Shown: positions 37,045 through 47,412 of the stretch, piece by piece | How the letters are laid out: every line of letters begins with the position of its first letter | Numbering within the stretch: position 1 is the stretch's first letter | NCBI GenBank assembly: GCA_026122225.1 | Contig: JANEZZ010000303.1 | Location: forward strand, 627,501-691,500 | DNA: 64,000 nucleotides | Direction of reading: 5' to 3' | DNA from: Heloderma charlesbogerti | Lineage: Eukaryota; Chordata; Lepidosauria; Squamata; Helodermatidae | The notes under the pieces: model-generated | What the model saw: only the letters and a program-made list of their open reading frames with translations | Databases searched by the model: none | What the model was told of the DNA's origin: nothing | Translations under genes and position numbers: made by a program

Positions 37045-37427
37045 AGGGCGCAATCCTATGTGGAGAGGCGGCTGCCTCCGAACTCAGAGGCGACTGCCTA
37101 TCTAATGCAGGGCAGGAGAAGCTTGGAGGGGATAGTCTCTTCCGTGCTCCAGCCTCCCTGAATTTGCAGATAGACAGCCAGTTTCAGCTGTCTAGCTGCA
37201 GAACGTCAGAGTGCACGGTGGGGAGGCCGAACAACGCATAGGAAGCGTACCGGCATTTACACACTCCCCGCCCCTCCCCACTCCCGGGAATGCACCCTTT
37301 TGGCCTGCTCTACACTGCTCTTCTGAGTGCAGAGTCTGGGGACAATCCACGCCGCCTATGGTTTCCCAGAAACTGACCAATCCTATGGCCCTCTAGCCAC
37401 TGACTAGCAGCCATAGGATTGCACACT
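37045..37427. mobile_element. Non-autonomous TIR element (family D), copy 2
   Basis: Terminal inverted repeats AGGGCGCAATCCTATG (37045-37060) and CCATAGGATTGCACACT (37411-37427). The 383-bp interior is collinear with 16087-16494: CTGCCTATCTAATGCAGGGC, TTTCAGCTGTCTAGCTG, CTCCCGGGAATGCACCCTTT, GACAATCCACGCCGCCTATG. No target duplication was recognised. Confidence 0.7.
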
Positions 37428-37610
37428 TAGCTGTCAAAAGGGTGCAGAGAGAAGCCATTTACACTGACCATTTGTTAATTTCCATGAAGTAGGTAAATAA
37501 TTTAAAAGAGTGTGTGCATCAGTGAATATTAAAAACTCCAGGCTAAACTTCCCCAAACATGATACTCACTTGGTACCAGATGATGCTCAAGCAATTGAAC
37601 TAGTAACTTC

Positions 37611-37660
37611 ATCTTCAGTGGGACTTATTCCCAGGCAAGAGTGCATCTGATGACAGCCCT
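37611..37660. repeat. Family C repeat fragment
   Basis: ATCTTCAGTGGGACTTATTC and CCAGGCAAGAGTGCATCTG. Confidence 0.45.
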
Positions 37661-37814
37661 AGCAAGGCACAGAAGGGGTGTACAACAGCCACCCCTCTGA
37701 CTGGCAGGCAATATAACACCTCCTGATTAGCTAGACCAGGTAAAAAAAAATTGGACTATGCTCAAGACAAGGTGCCTGGTTTAATCCTTGTTGTCTCAGA
37801 CACAGTACTGTAGA

Positions 37815-37949
37815 TCAGCCTTCCCCACCCTGGTGCCCTCAAGATGTGTTTGAATGCAATTCCCATCATTCCTGACCATTGGGCATGCTGGCTGGGGATG
37901 ATGAGAGTTGCAGTCCAACCCATCTGGAGGGCACCACGGTGGAGAAGGA
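37815..37949. repeat. Palindromic element, family A
   Basis: CAGCCTTCCCCACCCTGGTG and CAATTCCCATCATTCC at the left; GTTGCAGTCCAACCCATCTG and GAGGGCACCACGGTGGAGAA at the right. Confidence 0.8.
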
Positions 37950-37969
37950 TATTGTAGATGATTCATTTG

Positions 37970-38225
37970 GAGAGCTGGTGTAGGGTAAGCTAGAAAATCT
38001 CTGGTTCAAGTTTTGCCTCAGCCATTAACTTAACGGTGGCCTTAGCAAAACCACTAACTCCCAGCTTCAGAGGTTCCCCGTTCCATAATATGGGTATAAT
38101 AAATGGTACCAATCTTCCTTAAAAGATTGTTGTAAAGGTTGTTGAGTTAATGTCCATTAAGCATTCCCACCAGTTTGGAAAAGGGCTGTAAAATGTACAG
38201 TTACTCCTGCTGGATATATATATCA
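37970..38225 (+). repeat. MIR-like SINE, sense
   Basis: Order of blocks as in MIR: TCTCTGGTTCAAGTTTTGCC (B-box), GCAAAACCACTAACTCCCAG, CCATAATATGGGTATAATAA, GATTGTTGTAAAGGTTGTTG, GGAAAAGGGCTGTAAAATG. Confidence 0.7.
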
Positions 38226-38229
38226 TCAT

Positions 38230-40390
38230 AAACAGATGATCTTACCAAATATTATCATGGCCAGCAGACCATTTTTCTCTGGGTATTTTGTTCCACTGCT
38301 GCCATCTAGGGTATAAAAATGTTGTAGGAATAAATGATTTTGGTAATAGGCACTAAAATTAACAAGGAACAAACCAGAATCCTGATCAGTAGGGATGGGT
38401 TGATCACTCTCCCCCCTCCCTCTCCAGTATTTTGCTCTGCTGCTGCCACCTAGGGCATATTCAGCAGTATATTATGTTTCCCAGAAAATTTAATGCTGGA
38501 TCAACAGCCCAGGTCAGTTGACTGTTGGATTTAAAACATAACCCATTTGATGTCAATAGAGATGAACAGATTAAAATTTCACTTATGCCACTTAACTAGA
38601 TTGTGTATTGGGCTTCCAGTTAGCAGGCATAAGTTAATGATGTCAGCACTGGGCAATAGCTTAGCAGGATTGCTTATCTTTTCTCATCCCCTTCTTTGTT
38701 CTTATTCCTTCTCTTTTCCATATCTGGCGGTTCAGGGGACATCCCCACCTTGCCAAGGCGAGCAGACTCAGGGGGGAGTTGGCCACGTGTCCTACTTTAC
38801 AGAGGACAGCCCAAAACAGCCCCAAACTATTTCATTGGCCCAAAGTGGGGCCTCCCTGTGTGTAACATCTTGCTCATAAGTAAAGGCCTATTCATGAGTA
38901 TGAGGCAAGGGAGCCAGGAAACAGGCCCAGCTGGAGATCTGTGTATAAAAGGCACAAGACACACGAGGCTGAGAAGGTTTGTGATTTCTTATCATCAGGG
39001 AGGGTGTCAAGAAACTTGGAGGAAAAAGAGCTGAGTGATGGCAGCATCCTTCCCTTGGGTAGAGGCACAAAGGGCTTGAGGCCCTCCCCCCCCCAAGTAA
39101 GGCCCAGTGAATAGGGTTCTAAAAGAATGAAGCAATTAAAAAGAAACACCAATAATTCTGTTGAATAAAGCAGCAATCAGAATAATGCATGCATAATTTT
39201 AATTGGGAAAAGAGTGTGTGGAGGGGGGAAAGCTTAGCCCCCCCACCCCAAGCAATCTAACCGTGATCTAAGTCAAATCTCCTCAAAGCTGCTATTAATT
39301 TTTTAAAAATCATAGCCATAGGAAATTATAATCAACAATCTTATTATGCATCACTTGGCCCCAGGAGCTTCTCCAAAATTGAATTTAGCCCTTGGGCTGA
39401 AAGAAGTTCCCCACTCCTGATATAGTGCAATTCATAAGGAGTATCGGGGCAGGCAGACAGGCAGGCATGGCCACCAGCCAATATCCATGAGTTGGATATG
39501 GTGCAGAACAGTTCACTGTAGTCCCTTGTTGTGGCTATGCTCCTTGACCAAGAGCAAGAGAGGACCAAAATTACATGCACCATGGGGTATTTGCTTGAAG
39601 CCAGATGGTGCTGAGGTTTGGTATTGCCTAGAGGGCTCAGGTTCCTAAGACGTGGTTTACACAACTGTGGAAACCATCATATAAACCCCCAAATTCAGAC
39701 CAGTTTAGCTCTTCCATCAGCTCATCGTTGGGCCTGTTTTTAAAAGGTACTAATACTGGATTAGAAAGGACATGCGGAGATATTTTAAAACAGTACTTGA
39801 GTGAAAAAGGGCAGCAGTGGCTGAATCGAATGCTTGGAGCCCCTTTGAAGCCTGCAGTTTTATGAGCTCATGGTCCTCAGAAGCTTCAGAAGTTGCAAGA
39901 CAGAAATGGAGATCGTTCTGGCTTTTACATTCGCTTGCTTCAAACATGAGTGAGTGACTGCCATAAAATTGGAGTGGCTATTAAAACTTCAAAAGTGTGT
40001 GTGTGGGGGGGATATCTGACCTGGATTTCTCTTCCTATGTCTTGAATTTGCTACCAGAACGACTCTTCTGTTTTACTAATTATATTGTTTCAGCCTGATT
40101 TGGGAAGATGGCTTCAATAAACTCTTTCCCCCCTGAACTTAAAAAAAAAATCTGATAGAAACGTTGGCATAACCTTTTTGTTGTTGCAATCAAGTTATAC
40201 CCACAGTTCTGAAGATAAGACGCTGGCTGCCTGAAGGCTGCAGTCCTGTGCACTTGGGAGTGAGCCCTATTAAACACAGGGGGACTTAATTTGAGTAACT
40301 GTGTTTCCAAAAAGCATGTTGAGTAGGGACTGTGCTACCACTAACTAAGCCAACATGGGGGGCGGGGTGCCTATTGCACTGGCAGTAATG
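38230..40390. other. Intergenic stretch with small repeat pieces only
   Basis: Holds a 60-70 bp piece of family E at about 38775-38815 (GGCCACGTGTCCTACTTTAC) and the family F piece at 39352-39425. No gene recognised. Confidence 0.5.
39352..39425 (-). repeat. Family F fragment
   Basis: GGAGCTTCTCCAAAATTGAA, TTAGCCCTTGGGCTGAAAGA and GTTCCCCACTCCTGATA are the antisense of the left end of 36354-36702. Confidence 0.6.
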
Positions 40391-40644
40391 GCGATATTTA
40401 TATAGCACTGTCAGTATGAAGTGGACCTTGCGAAGTATATGAGGACAGGATTTAGCCGCAAGAAGCTTACAATCTAAAATTCAACAAAGAGGAGACAGGA
40501 AGGAAATGGACGTGTAAATGGGAAGAACATGCATTTGTTTCAGTTACATGTACTTAAGTTTAATTAGAGTACGAGGACTGAGGGGTTATGCCAAAGGCTT
40601 CATGGAAAAGATGGGGTTTGAGAAGAGATCTGAAGGAAATAGAC

Positions 40645-40805
40645 CATAAGAAGAGCCATGCTGGATAAGACCAAAGGCCTATCTAGTCCAGCATTCTGTT
40701 CCCGCAGTGGCCAACCAGACATCAATGGGAAGCCCACAAGCAGGACATGAGTGCAATAGCACCTTCCCATTTGCGTGTCCCCAGCTACTGGTGTTGAGAA
40801 TCATA
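40645..40805 (-). repeat. CR1 LINE 3' tail
   Basis: CCATAAGAAGAGCCATGCTG, CAGCATTCTGTTCCCGCAGT and CCACAAGCAGGACATGAGTG in antisense order. Confidence 0.8.
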
Positions 40806-40808
40806 CCA

Positions 40809-40944
40809 CAGCCTTCCCCAACCTGGTGCCCTCCAGAGGTTTTGGATGACAACTCCCATCAGCCTCAGCCAGCATAGCCAATGGGAATGGATGATGGGAG
40901 TTGTAGTTTAAATCATCTGGAGGGTACCAAGTTGAGGAAGGCTG
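40809..40944. repeat. Palindromic element, family A (best preserved)
   Basis: CAGCCTTCCCCAACCTGGTG and GACAACTCCCATCAGCC at the left; ATGGGAGTTGTAGTTTAAAT and ACCAAGTTGAGGAAGGCTG at the right. Arms pair along most of their length. Confidence 0.85.
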
Positions 40945-41551
40945 GCACACAGATACTTTAAGGCTGTGTTTCCACCAGCAATTTATTCCAACCTGGCTGT
41001 GCGGTGAGGTCTCTGTTTTCCATAACGTCGTGACCATTCAGCACCAGCCCTGTATTTTAACGCAGAAAAAACGCTTCTTATGAGACTGGTTATAGCTGAC
41101 TTTTCCAACTTACTTCAGCTCCATTACTGACCTGTTTCCACAACCACACTGGGTTCGATATAGTCTTGCCCATGGGGCGTGTAGCCCGGCCTTTGTGGGT
41201 GTGTCGCTCTGACCTCAGTGACCAAACCCTTTCCCTCCCTGTTTTCCGGAAGTTTCATTGCCATTTTGGAGTGGGATGCCAAGGGACCAACTTTTAAAAC
41301 ATCATTGAAAATAAGCACCAGAACACAGCCCATGACCCCAGTCAAGGGGTGTTTTCTCCCACTGTGCTGAATGAGCCTTGCCTTTGAATGCCCACATCAG
41401 AACTTACAGAGATTCCCCCTCAATTGAAATAGCACACTTCAAAGCCCAATTCCTTAAGTGCAAGTAAGCAACCAAGCAGGATTACAAGGCTCCGATGAAT
41501 TGCCTTAGGAAGAAAGTACTTCACAGCTTCGTTATAGATATCCTGCGGGTT

Positions 41552-41778
41552 ACAATGGGGGCTGGTTTCTGTCTTTGTGTTTACTGCTCTCTTTTCCCCA
41601 ACAAACCCATTACTGTCTCATCAGAAGTAACTCCCATTGTGGTCAATGAGGTCCTCTGAGTTAAAATGGGGGCTGGTCTCCCTCTCTGTGTTCTCCCCGC
41701 CCCTTTTCCAGCACAAGCACATGTCTGTCTACTCAGAAGTAACTCCCATTGTGCTCAATGAGGCTTGCTCCTGAAATG
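41552..41778 (+). repeat. Direct tandem duplication, period about 111-113 bp
   Basis: AATGGGGGCTGGT occurs at 41554 and again at 41665. CAGAAGTAACTCCCATTGTG followed by GTCAATGAGG / CTCAATGAGG ends each unit. The units include the antisense core of family C. Confidence 0.7.
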
Positions 41779-41779
41779 C

Positions 41780-42900
41780 AGGAGCATCTGGACTTTCAGG
41801 GAAAGGAGAAAGGGGGGAGAGGGGGAAAGCCTCTCTTCACAACGAAGCTGATTCCTTTTTAAAATCCCGTACTCCTCCATTAGCTTCTCCTTCTGTTGTC
41901 CTGGAAACAGGGCCGAGGAGGTGGGAACACTGATGAGGTAATCAGACCCAACCCAGACTCCACCCAGCCATCAAGAAAATAATTCAATTAGAACTCAGTG
42001 GAAACAGCACGGAGCCCCAGGCTGCAGCGATGAAAAGCCGGGTCTTTAAGGGCTGTGGAAACTGGAAAAGGTGAAGATTGGGGAAACTTCACAACAAAGT
42101 TGAAAACGAAGTGAAGCCAATAGTGTGGAAACATGCCCTAAGTAATATACAGCCATTGTAACTAGTAGCTAATGATAGTCTTATCCTGCATGAACAGAGA
42201 GGTGGTATCATATTGGTGACCTCGGAGGTAGCACATTGTAGGGTACTGCACATATTTCTACAGATGATCTTATAGCTGCAGTTTACCACTGGTTTACTAC
42301 AGATGGAGACACCCCTGCAGAATCTGCATTTTATCTATTGTAGCTTGGTGTTAACTATTTTTGTAAGACACCATGGTCAGTGCTGGCTCCAGGTTTTTGA
42401 GGACCCTTGGGCAAGACACACTCAATGGGCCCCCTCTCTCAGTAAGTCTACCTTCTCACCCCCATTGTGACCTCCTCATCTTGCTCCTTCTCCCATTCTG
42501 CTTGACAGGCAGAAAGCCACTGAGCAAGTAGGCAGTGGCATCTGCTACTCCTCCTTCTCACCACCATTGCTGTCTGAGCCAGAGTGAGAGGCAGGTGAAC
42601 AAGCAGGTTGCAATGATGAAAAGGAGGAGCAACTCCAGGGGGCTCTTGTCAGTGTGCCCCTGCTGGGGTGTGGGCCACAGTAGGTGCCCCACCATGCCTA
42701 CCTTTGACGCCAGCTCTAAGCAGGGTAGCTTACTTCTTGAAAGATACAGAATGGACCAAGTAAGGGCAGAGCTGGCCTGTACAACCTGTGACCCACCAAG
42801 CTGAAAGCAGCCCATCAGCCATGTATTTGATTCTACCATATGCTTGACAACCCTCCCTTGCAGTCTTGGGCAAGTGACAGGAGTTGTACTGAATCCTTAG
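41780..42900. other. Intergenic stretch, no gene seen
   Basis: Mixed-composition unique DNA. The open frames at 42535-42839 on both strands have no recognisable family. Confidence 0.45.
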
Positions 42901-42904
42901 CACA

Positions 42905-43290
42905 GAGTGGCCAGGTGTCCTACTTTACAGACCACAGTCCTCTATTTGAAGGTGTCTTCTATTTGATGGGCTGTTCAGTCCAAGTCTGGTTTAAAGTCAA
43001 AGAATCATAAGGTGAGAGAGCAGAGAAGGGGCCTTGAAGTTGCCAATCAACACTTAGCTCCTGGACGGTGCTAAGCGGGTACCTGAGCAGGCACACAGGT
43101 CAGCCTCACCCTTATGGTGAGATGTACTGTATTTCTATTTAAATTTTGGCAGTTTCTTTCTAAATTTGCATAATTTAGAATATAAATTAGCACATGCAAA
43201 TGTTATGCAAATTAGTGTGTTGTTTTATCCTTTTTTCCGGTGAGGCGTGACCTCTTTTTTGGCGATGTGTAAGTGGCCACCATGCCCTGA
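42905..43290 (+). mobile_element. Family E element with POU-octamer cluster, copy 2
   Basis: Starts GTGGCCAGGTGTCCTACTTT, then CAGTCCTCTATTTGAAGG, and ends GTGTAAGTGGCCACC. The ends are inverted (GGTGGCCAC / GTGGCCA). In the AT-rich centre ATTTGCAT (43174-43181), ATGCAAAT (43194-43201) and ATGCAAAT (43205-43212) are perfect POU octamers. Copy 1 is at 21238-21605 in the opposite orientation. Confidence 0.65.
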
Positions 43291-43875
43291 TGTGCTGTGT
43301 TTGGCTTGATAGGTCACACGATTTGTGCAGACCTATAGCAGAATGTAATTACTTTTGCATTCCTTTGGTGGAATGCTATTTTCAAGAGGCCTCCTCCTCC
43401 ACCTCTGTACTTTATCAGTGAGAGTCAAAATTAGGGATGACAGATCAGACTGTTTTCAGTTCATGTCAGTTTTGCATGTTCATTCATAAGTCTGTTCTGA
43501 CCTGTTTCCACAACCATCTGTGAATTTGTTTTTAAAACTATATGAAAATGTGCATTTAAATACAAAAATATGGGGGTTTCCCACAAAATACACAATTTTT
43601 GTATGCATCGGATCCTAAATACACATTTTCTTACATGTTTTGTACTGAGGAGTATATCACAAAATTTGAGGAAGTATAAAACAAAGAAAACTGCATTCCA
43701 ATTCATGGATTACTCCAGAATGTGCAAATCAGGGTGCTTTTCTTTAAAATATGAACTGAACAAAATCCTCAAACATCCCTGGTCAAAATAGGACAGGCCA
43801 TATTTTCCTTTGCAGAATGGAGGCAAAGCAATGAGGAACAACAAAGCACTGTCTGATGTGGAGGTTAGACAAATG

Positions 43876-43935
43876 CTGCAATCCTATACACTCTCCGTGA
43901 GGCTTACGTCTGAGTAGACGTGAATGGTGCTTCAC
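43876..43935. repeat. Family C repeat
   Basis: TGCAATCCTATACACTCTCC and GGCTTACGTCTGAGTAGACG. Confidence 0.6.
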
Positions 43936-43999
43936 TGAAAAGCACACATCATGAAGAGCTGTGGTTCTGAATTACAAGTTTCCGTAATATCTGTAACAA

Positions 44000-44170
44000 T
44001 TTTCAGGAGGGTAGCCGTGTTAGTCTGTTGCAGCAAAAACAACAAAGAATTTTGTGGCACCTTGAGACCTAACAAATTTATTCTGGCATGAGCTTTCGGA
44101 GACACCGTCCGCTTGAGGTTAGCCTCAACCACAACCATCATGCAACTGATGTAGCGGGCAATGTCCACAA
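44000..44170. repeat. Reptilian interspersed repeat ('GTAGCCGTGTTAGTCTG' type)
   Basis: GGGTAGCCGTGTTAGTCTGT, TTGTGGCACCTTGAGACCTA, ACAAATTTATTCTGGCATGA and GCTTTCGGAGACACC are blocks I recall from repeats common in turtles and lizards. The family name and class are not certain. Confidence 0.6.
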
Positions 44171-44184
44171 AAGCTTATGCCAGT

Positions 44185-44312
44185 GTATAATATCTGGTCA
44201 CAACACCTCAGAAAAGATAACATAGAACTGGGAAAAGTGCAGAGAAGGACAACCAACATGATCGGGGGAGTAACGCCCCTACAAGGAAAGGGTACAATGT
44301 CTGGGGCTTTTT
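44185..44312 (+). repeat. CR1 LINE ORF fragment, sense
   Basis: AAAAGTGCAGAGAAGGACAA, CCAACATGATCGGGG and TACAATGTCTGGGGCTTTTT correspond to the CR1 block KVQ(K/R)RATKMI.GL and the residues after it. Confidence 0.65.
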
Positions 44313-44694
44313 AGTTTTCAGAACATATGAGTAAGTGTGTGTGCAGGGGGTGGGGTGGGGCAGTTGGCATCATAGAGATTATCAAAATTATTCAGGCATC
44401 ATTCCAGGGCATTCTGGAACAAAAATGGTGGCTGACACTTGGCAGCCTCTGAGAACACTGCCACAGTTAAAGAAGCAGTGATACCCCATTAACCCAGGAA
44501 ACATCCCCATCTCCATTTGCCCCTTACTGCCCAATAAGCCCCCCTGAACCTTGCAGGTGATTTCACTCCACAATATTGCCTCTGTTTTGCCCGGCCCTCC
44601 ACAAATTCCAGACAGAATGTTCAAGTCTTTGAATTTTCAGCTCAGCCTTAAAACTTACTATTACTAGGAATAATTACCCTGTTATTAAGTCTTA

Positions 44695-44765
44695 GAGTGC
44701 AGTCCTATACAGTCAACATGCCTTAGCTCGGAGTAGAGATGTATAGGATCGCATTTAGGATCTCC
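44695..44765. repeat. Family C-like palindrome
   Basis: GAGTGCAGTCCTATACAG at the left and GATGTATAGGATCGCATTT at the right form inverted ends around CTCGGAGTAGAG. Confidence 0.55.
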
Positions 44766-44989
44766 CATTTACTATTACTGCCTTGTGTGTGTGTGGGGGG
44801 GTTCCTTTTGGGGTTTTTTTTTAACGTATGGCACATCTAAATGATTTGGAAGGAGAATACAGATGTGCAACTGACCCTCTCCCCGTAGGCTCCACAATCC
44901 AATCTCTCAGCAGTCCCTGCTTGCCAAAACTGCAAATGGAGGCAATTATGGGACCAAATTTTCAGCCTACAACAAAATGATATCTACAG

Positions 44990-45250
44990 GGCCATCTCCT
45001 CCATTTGATCCATCCCTCTTTAGCAGCGGTCCTGCTTCATTTCCCACTGACATGTGAGGTGCAGCAATTGGGTATGCCAGATAGAACTTCCTTAGCTGTG
45101 GCACTCAGGCTAAGGAACTCTCTGCCTAAGAAGGCGTGTCTGGCTCTCTCTCTGGTGGTATTCAGGTACCAGGTGAAATCAGTGCTATTCTCATGAACTT
45201 TTATGATGAATAATAGAAATGAGGTTTCTCCCTCTGTTTTAAGTTTTATG
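44990..45250 (+). pseudogene. L2 LINE C-terminal fragment
   Basis: The plus strand reads LRLRNSLPKKACLALSLVVF, which resembles the L2 C-terminal 'LWNSLP' block and the residues after it. Upstream sequence is too diverged to read. Tentative. Confidence 0.5.
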
Positions 45251-45284
45251 CCAGCTATTGTTGGCATAAAATCTGCTGTTCTGC

Positions 45285-45309
45285 ATCTATCTATCTATCT
45301 ATCTATCTA
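45285..45309. repeat. (ATCT)n microsatellite
   Basis: Six ATCT units, directly abutting an L2 tail. Confidence 0.9.
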
Positions 45310-45372
45310 AATTTATTGCTCATTTAAACCACCCAATAACCCAAGATCTCTGGGTGGTGTACAATACATATT
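45310..45372 (-). repeat. L2 LINE 3' tail
   Basis: CCACCCAATAACCCAAGATC and TCTGGGTGGTGTACAATA: L2 3' hairpin in antisense. The adjacent ATCT run could be the expanded element tail. Confidence 0.7.
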
Positions 45373-45724
45373 TTGTTTACTTTTGGGGAGGCAGAGGTTG
45401 TATTTATTTCCAGTTGGAAAGACGAGATAGAAAAACCTCCACTCAGCCATGAAGCTTGCTGGTTGATCGCGGTCCAGTCCGCCCGGTTTGCATGACTGTG
45501 GCTTGGTTAACAAGCCACCCAGAATCCATGGGCTGCTGTAGGGTTCTGGGGTAGCTTGTTAACCATGGCAACAAGCTACCCTGGCCAGGTTCGCACAACA
45601 CGACAAGCCATGCTGCCAAGAATAATTATGCTAATCCCCCCCAGCATGCGACCGGCACATGCAGGGTAGTTAACAAGCCACCATGGCTCATTAACCACCC
45701 TGCGATTGTGCAAACCAGGTCAAT

Positions 45725-45835
45725 ATCTCTCAGTAACCTACCTCACAAGGCTGTTGTAAGGATAAAATGAGTGGAACAAGAACCATGTCTACTGCTTTGA
45801 GAAAGGCAGGATATACATGTAAAAAATAAACAAAT
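45725..45835 (+). repeat. MIR-like SINE, 3' half
   Basis: CCTACCTCACAAGGCTGTTG, TAAGGATAAAATGAGTGGA and TTTGAGAAAGGCAGGATATA. Confidence 0.65.
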
Positions 45836-46594
45836 ATTGGTTGGTCCAGGTTCCATCAGTTCAGTTCAGAAACACTGAATGAAAAGTTGTGTGTTTGCAA
45901 TAATATTTACCAGAAGAATGTTTAAAGATGCATATCCAATACAGCACATTCAAGCAATTATTTTGAAGGGAATAAATTTGCATCCAAAACACACTCAACC
46001 TCTGTGGTTCAAAGATCAGCCCAAGACTTCATCCGGTACTAATTCTTCCCTGCCCATCCTTACCTAAAATGGCAGTAACAGTGACTGAAAAAGCAGTTTA
46101 GGCGATGCAGTCTGCCTGGCCAGGAGGTTCATTATGAGACCACAAAATAAAAAGTTACCCTCCCTTTTTTTCAAGCTTCTCTGCATCAGTAATTATACAA
46201 CTCTATTTAAGAGGTGTGACATATTTTCACCATCATTTGGTTCTCTGCCATGTTACTAGCTATCTACATCCTGGTTCTTGTTGTAAAGTCATGACAATGC
46301 CATGTAAAGGACCCACAAACTTCTGTGAGTGGCCAATCTCAGCCGCAGGACAAAAGCCACATGTAGAGAAGGCCTACACTTCCAGATACTGCCCCTATTT
46401 TAAAACCCAAAATTTGTAAGAAGTTCGAAGTTTTGTTTCAGTTTTAATTATTTTCCAAGTCTGCCCCCAAATGGCATAATGATACACGTTCTGAATGTTC
46501 CCATGTTTTTGCACTCTTACAAATCCAAATGGGTTCTTGCCATGATATAGTGCAGGAGAAACCACACTCTCCACAGAAAGAAGCAGCTGCTTTG

Positions 46595-47136
46595 TGTCAC
46601 GTTCCCTTGGCCCCCACCTTCCTCATGAACACACACAAGAAGAGAGGCTTCAGTCTCATGCCTTTAATTCACTATCAACCGGCTCGTTACATATGCAAAT
46701 TCTCGAAGACTCTCAGGCTTCAAAGGAATGACAACAGGAGATCCAAATGGGAGCTACGATGTTGCCAGCAGTTTAAACACGGACTTGCTGGCTAGGATGA
46801 CTTAAGGAGGGAAACCCCTCCCTTTCAGTGATGCTCCCCTATGTCGACCCTCACGCATCGCCAACCTGGTTGACCATCTCAGCTCCACCTCTAACTTTTC
46901 CTGCTTCGCTCTGTGCCGCAGTCTAGCATCCCTCAGGTCACACCTCGTGCTCTCCTCCTCCTTGGTCCTTGGGGGGTGGGGGGGCTTCAGGCCCAGCCAT
47001 CTGGGTGTTAGAATCCTGAGAAGCACACCTATCCACATCTGAACTCGCTTGGGAAGATGCCTCCCCTGGTTCTGGCTGTTCCCCTTCTGAATCTGAACTG
47101 CTAACTATCTCCATACACTCAGAATCAATCCTGACA
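46595..47136 (-). mobile_element. Solo LTR of an LTR retrotransposon, copy 1
   Basis: A 542-bp element with ends TGTCA...TGACA, flanked by the 5-bp target duplication CTTTG (46590-46594 and 47137-47141). Orientation is minus by its ATTAAA-type polyadenylation signal near the left end and by homology to 60994-61523. From its first base on the minus strand, in frame T|GTC|AGG, an open frame runs to 46938: SVRIDSECMEIV, a Ser/Asp/Glu-rich block, then Pro-rich sequence. A homologous basic block (STRCDLRDARLRHRAKQEK) continues in another frame after a G/C run at about 46972-46985, so the frame is broken. No internal region or second LTR is present, as expected for a solo LTR made by recombination. 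Superfamily (Gypsy or ERV) not determined. Confidence 0.85.
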
Positions 47137-47274
47137 CTTTGTTCCTCTGTAGCTAAAATGGCAACTAGAACATGACTAGTTCCTGCACATGTGAGAACAA
47201 GATTTCTAACTTCCACCATGTAGGAGAACAATATATTGAAAGTGATCAAAGGCTGGCTTAACCAAAGTTTGGGG

Positions 47275-47412
47275 TGGAAATAGGGTGCCTTTAAGAATGA
47301 AACAGGAACTTCATTTGGTACAGAATGCAGTCACTCATGTCCTTCTTGGAGCTGTACCATTTCAGGCTGGGGGTTCTGATGATCTTCGGTTGTGTTGCAG
47401 GATGCGCCTGTG
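47275..47412 (+). pseudogene. L2 LINE fragment 1 of a split copy
   Basis: The plus strand reads ELHLVQNAVTHVLLGAVPFQ, matching the L2 block LVQNRAARLLTGT (compare the intact wording in the 6.7 kb L2). It is cut off by the RTE element. The probable continuation is at 50150-50463 and 53431-53705. Confidence 0.55.

Noticed and set aside
40809..40944. microRNA precursor hairpins
   Set aside because: The hairpins belong to a dispersed repeat family with at least eight copies here; no single conserved arm stands out.
33155..45309. CRISPR-like arrays
   Set aside because: The regular short repeats are simple microsatellites ((GGTT)n, (AAT)n, (ATCT)n) without spacers, and the genome is vertebrate.
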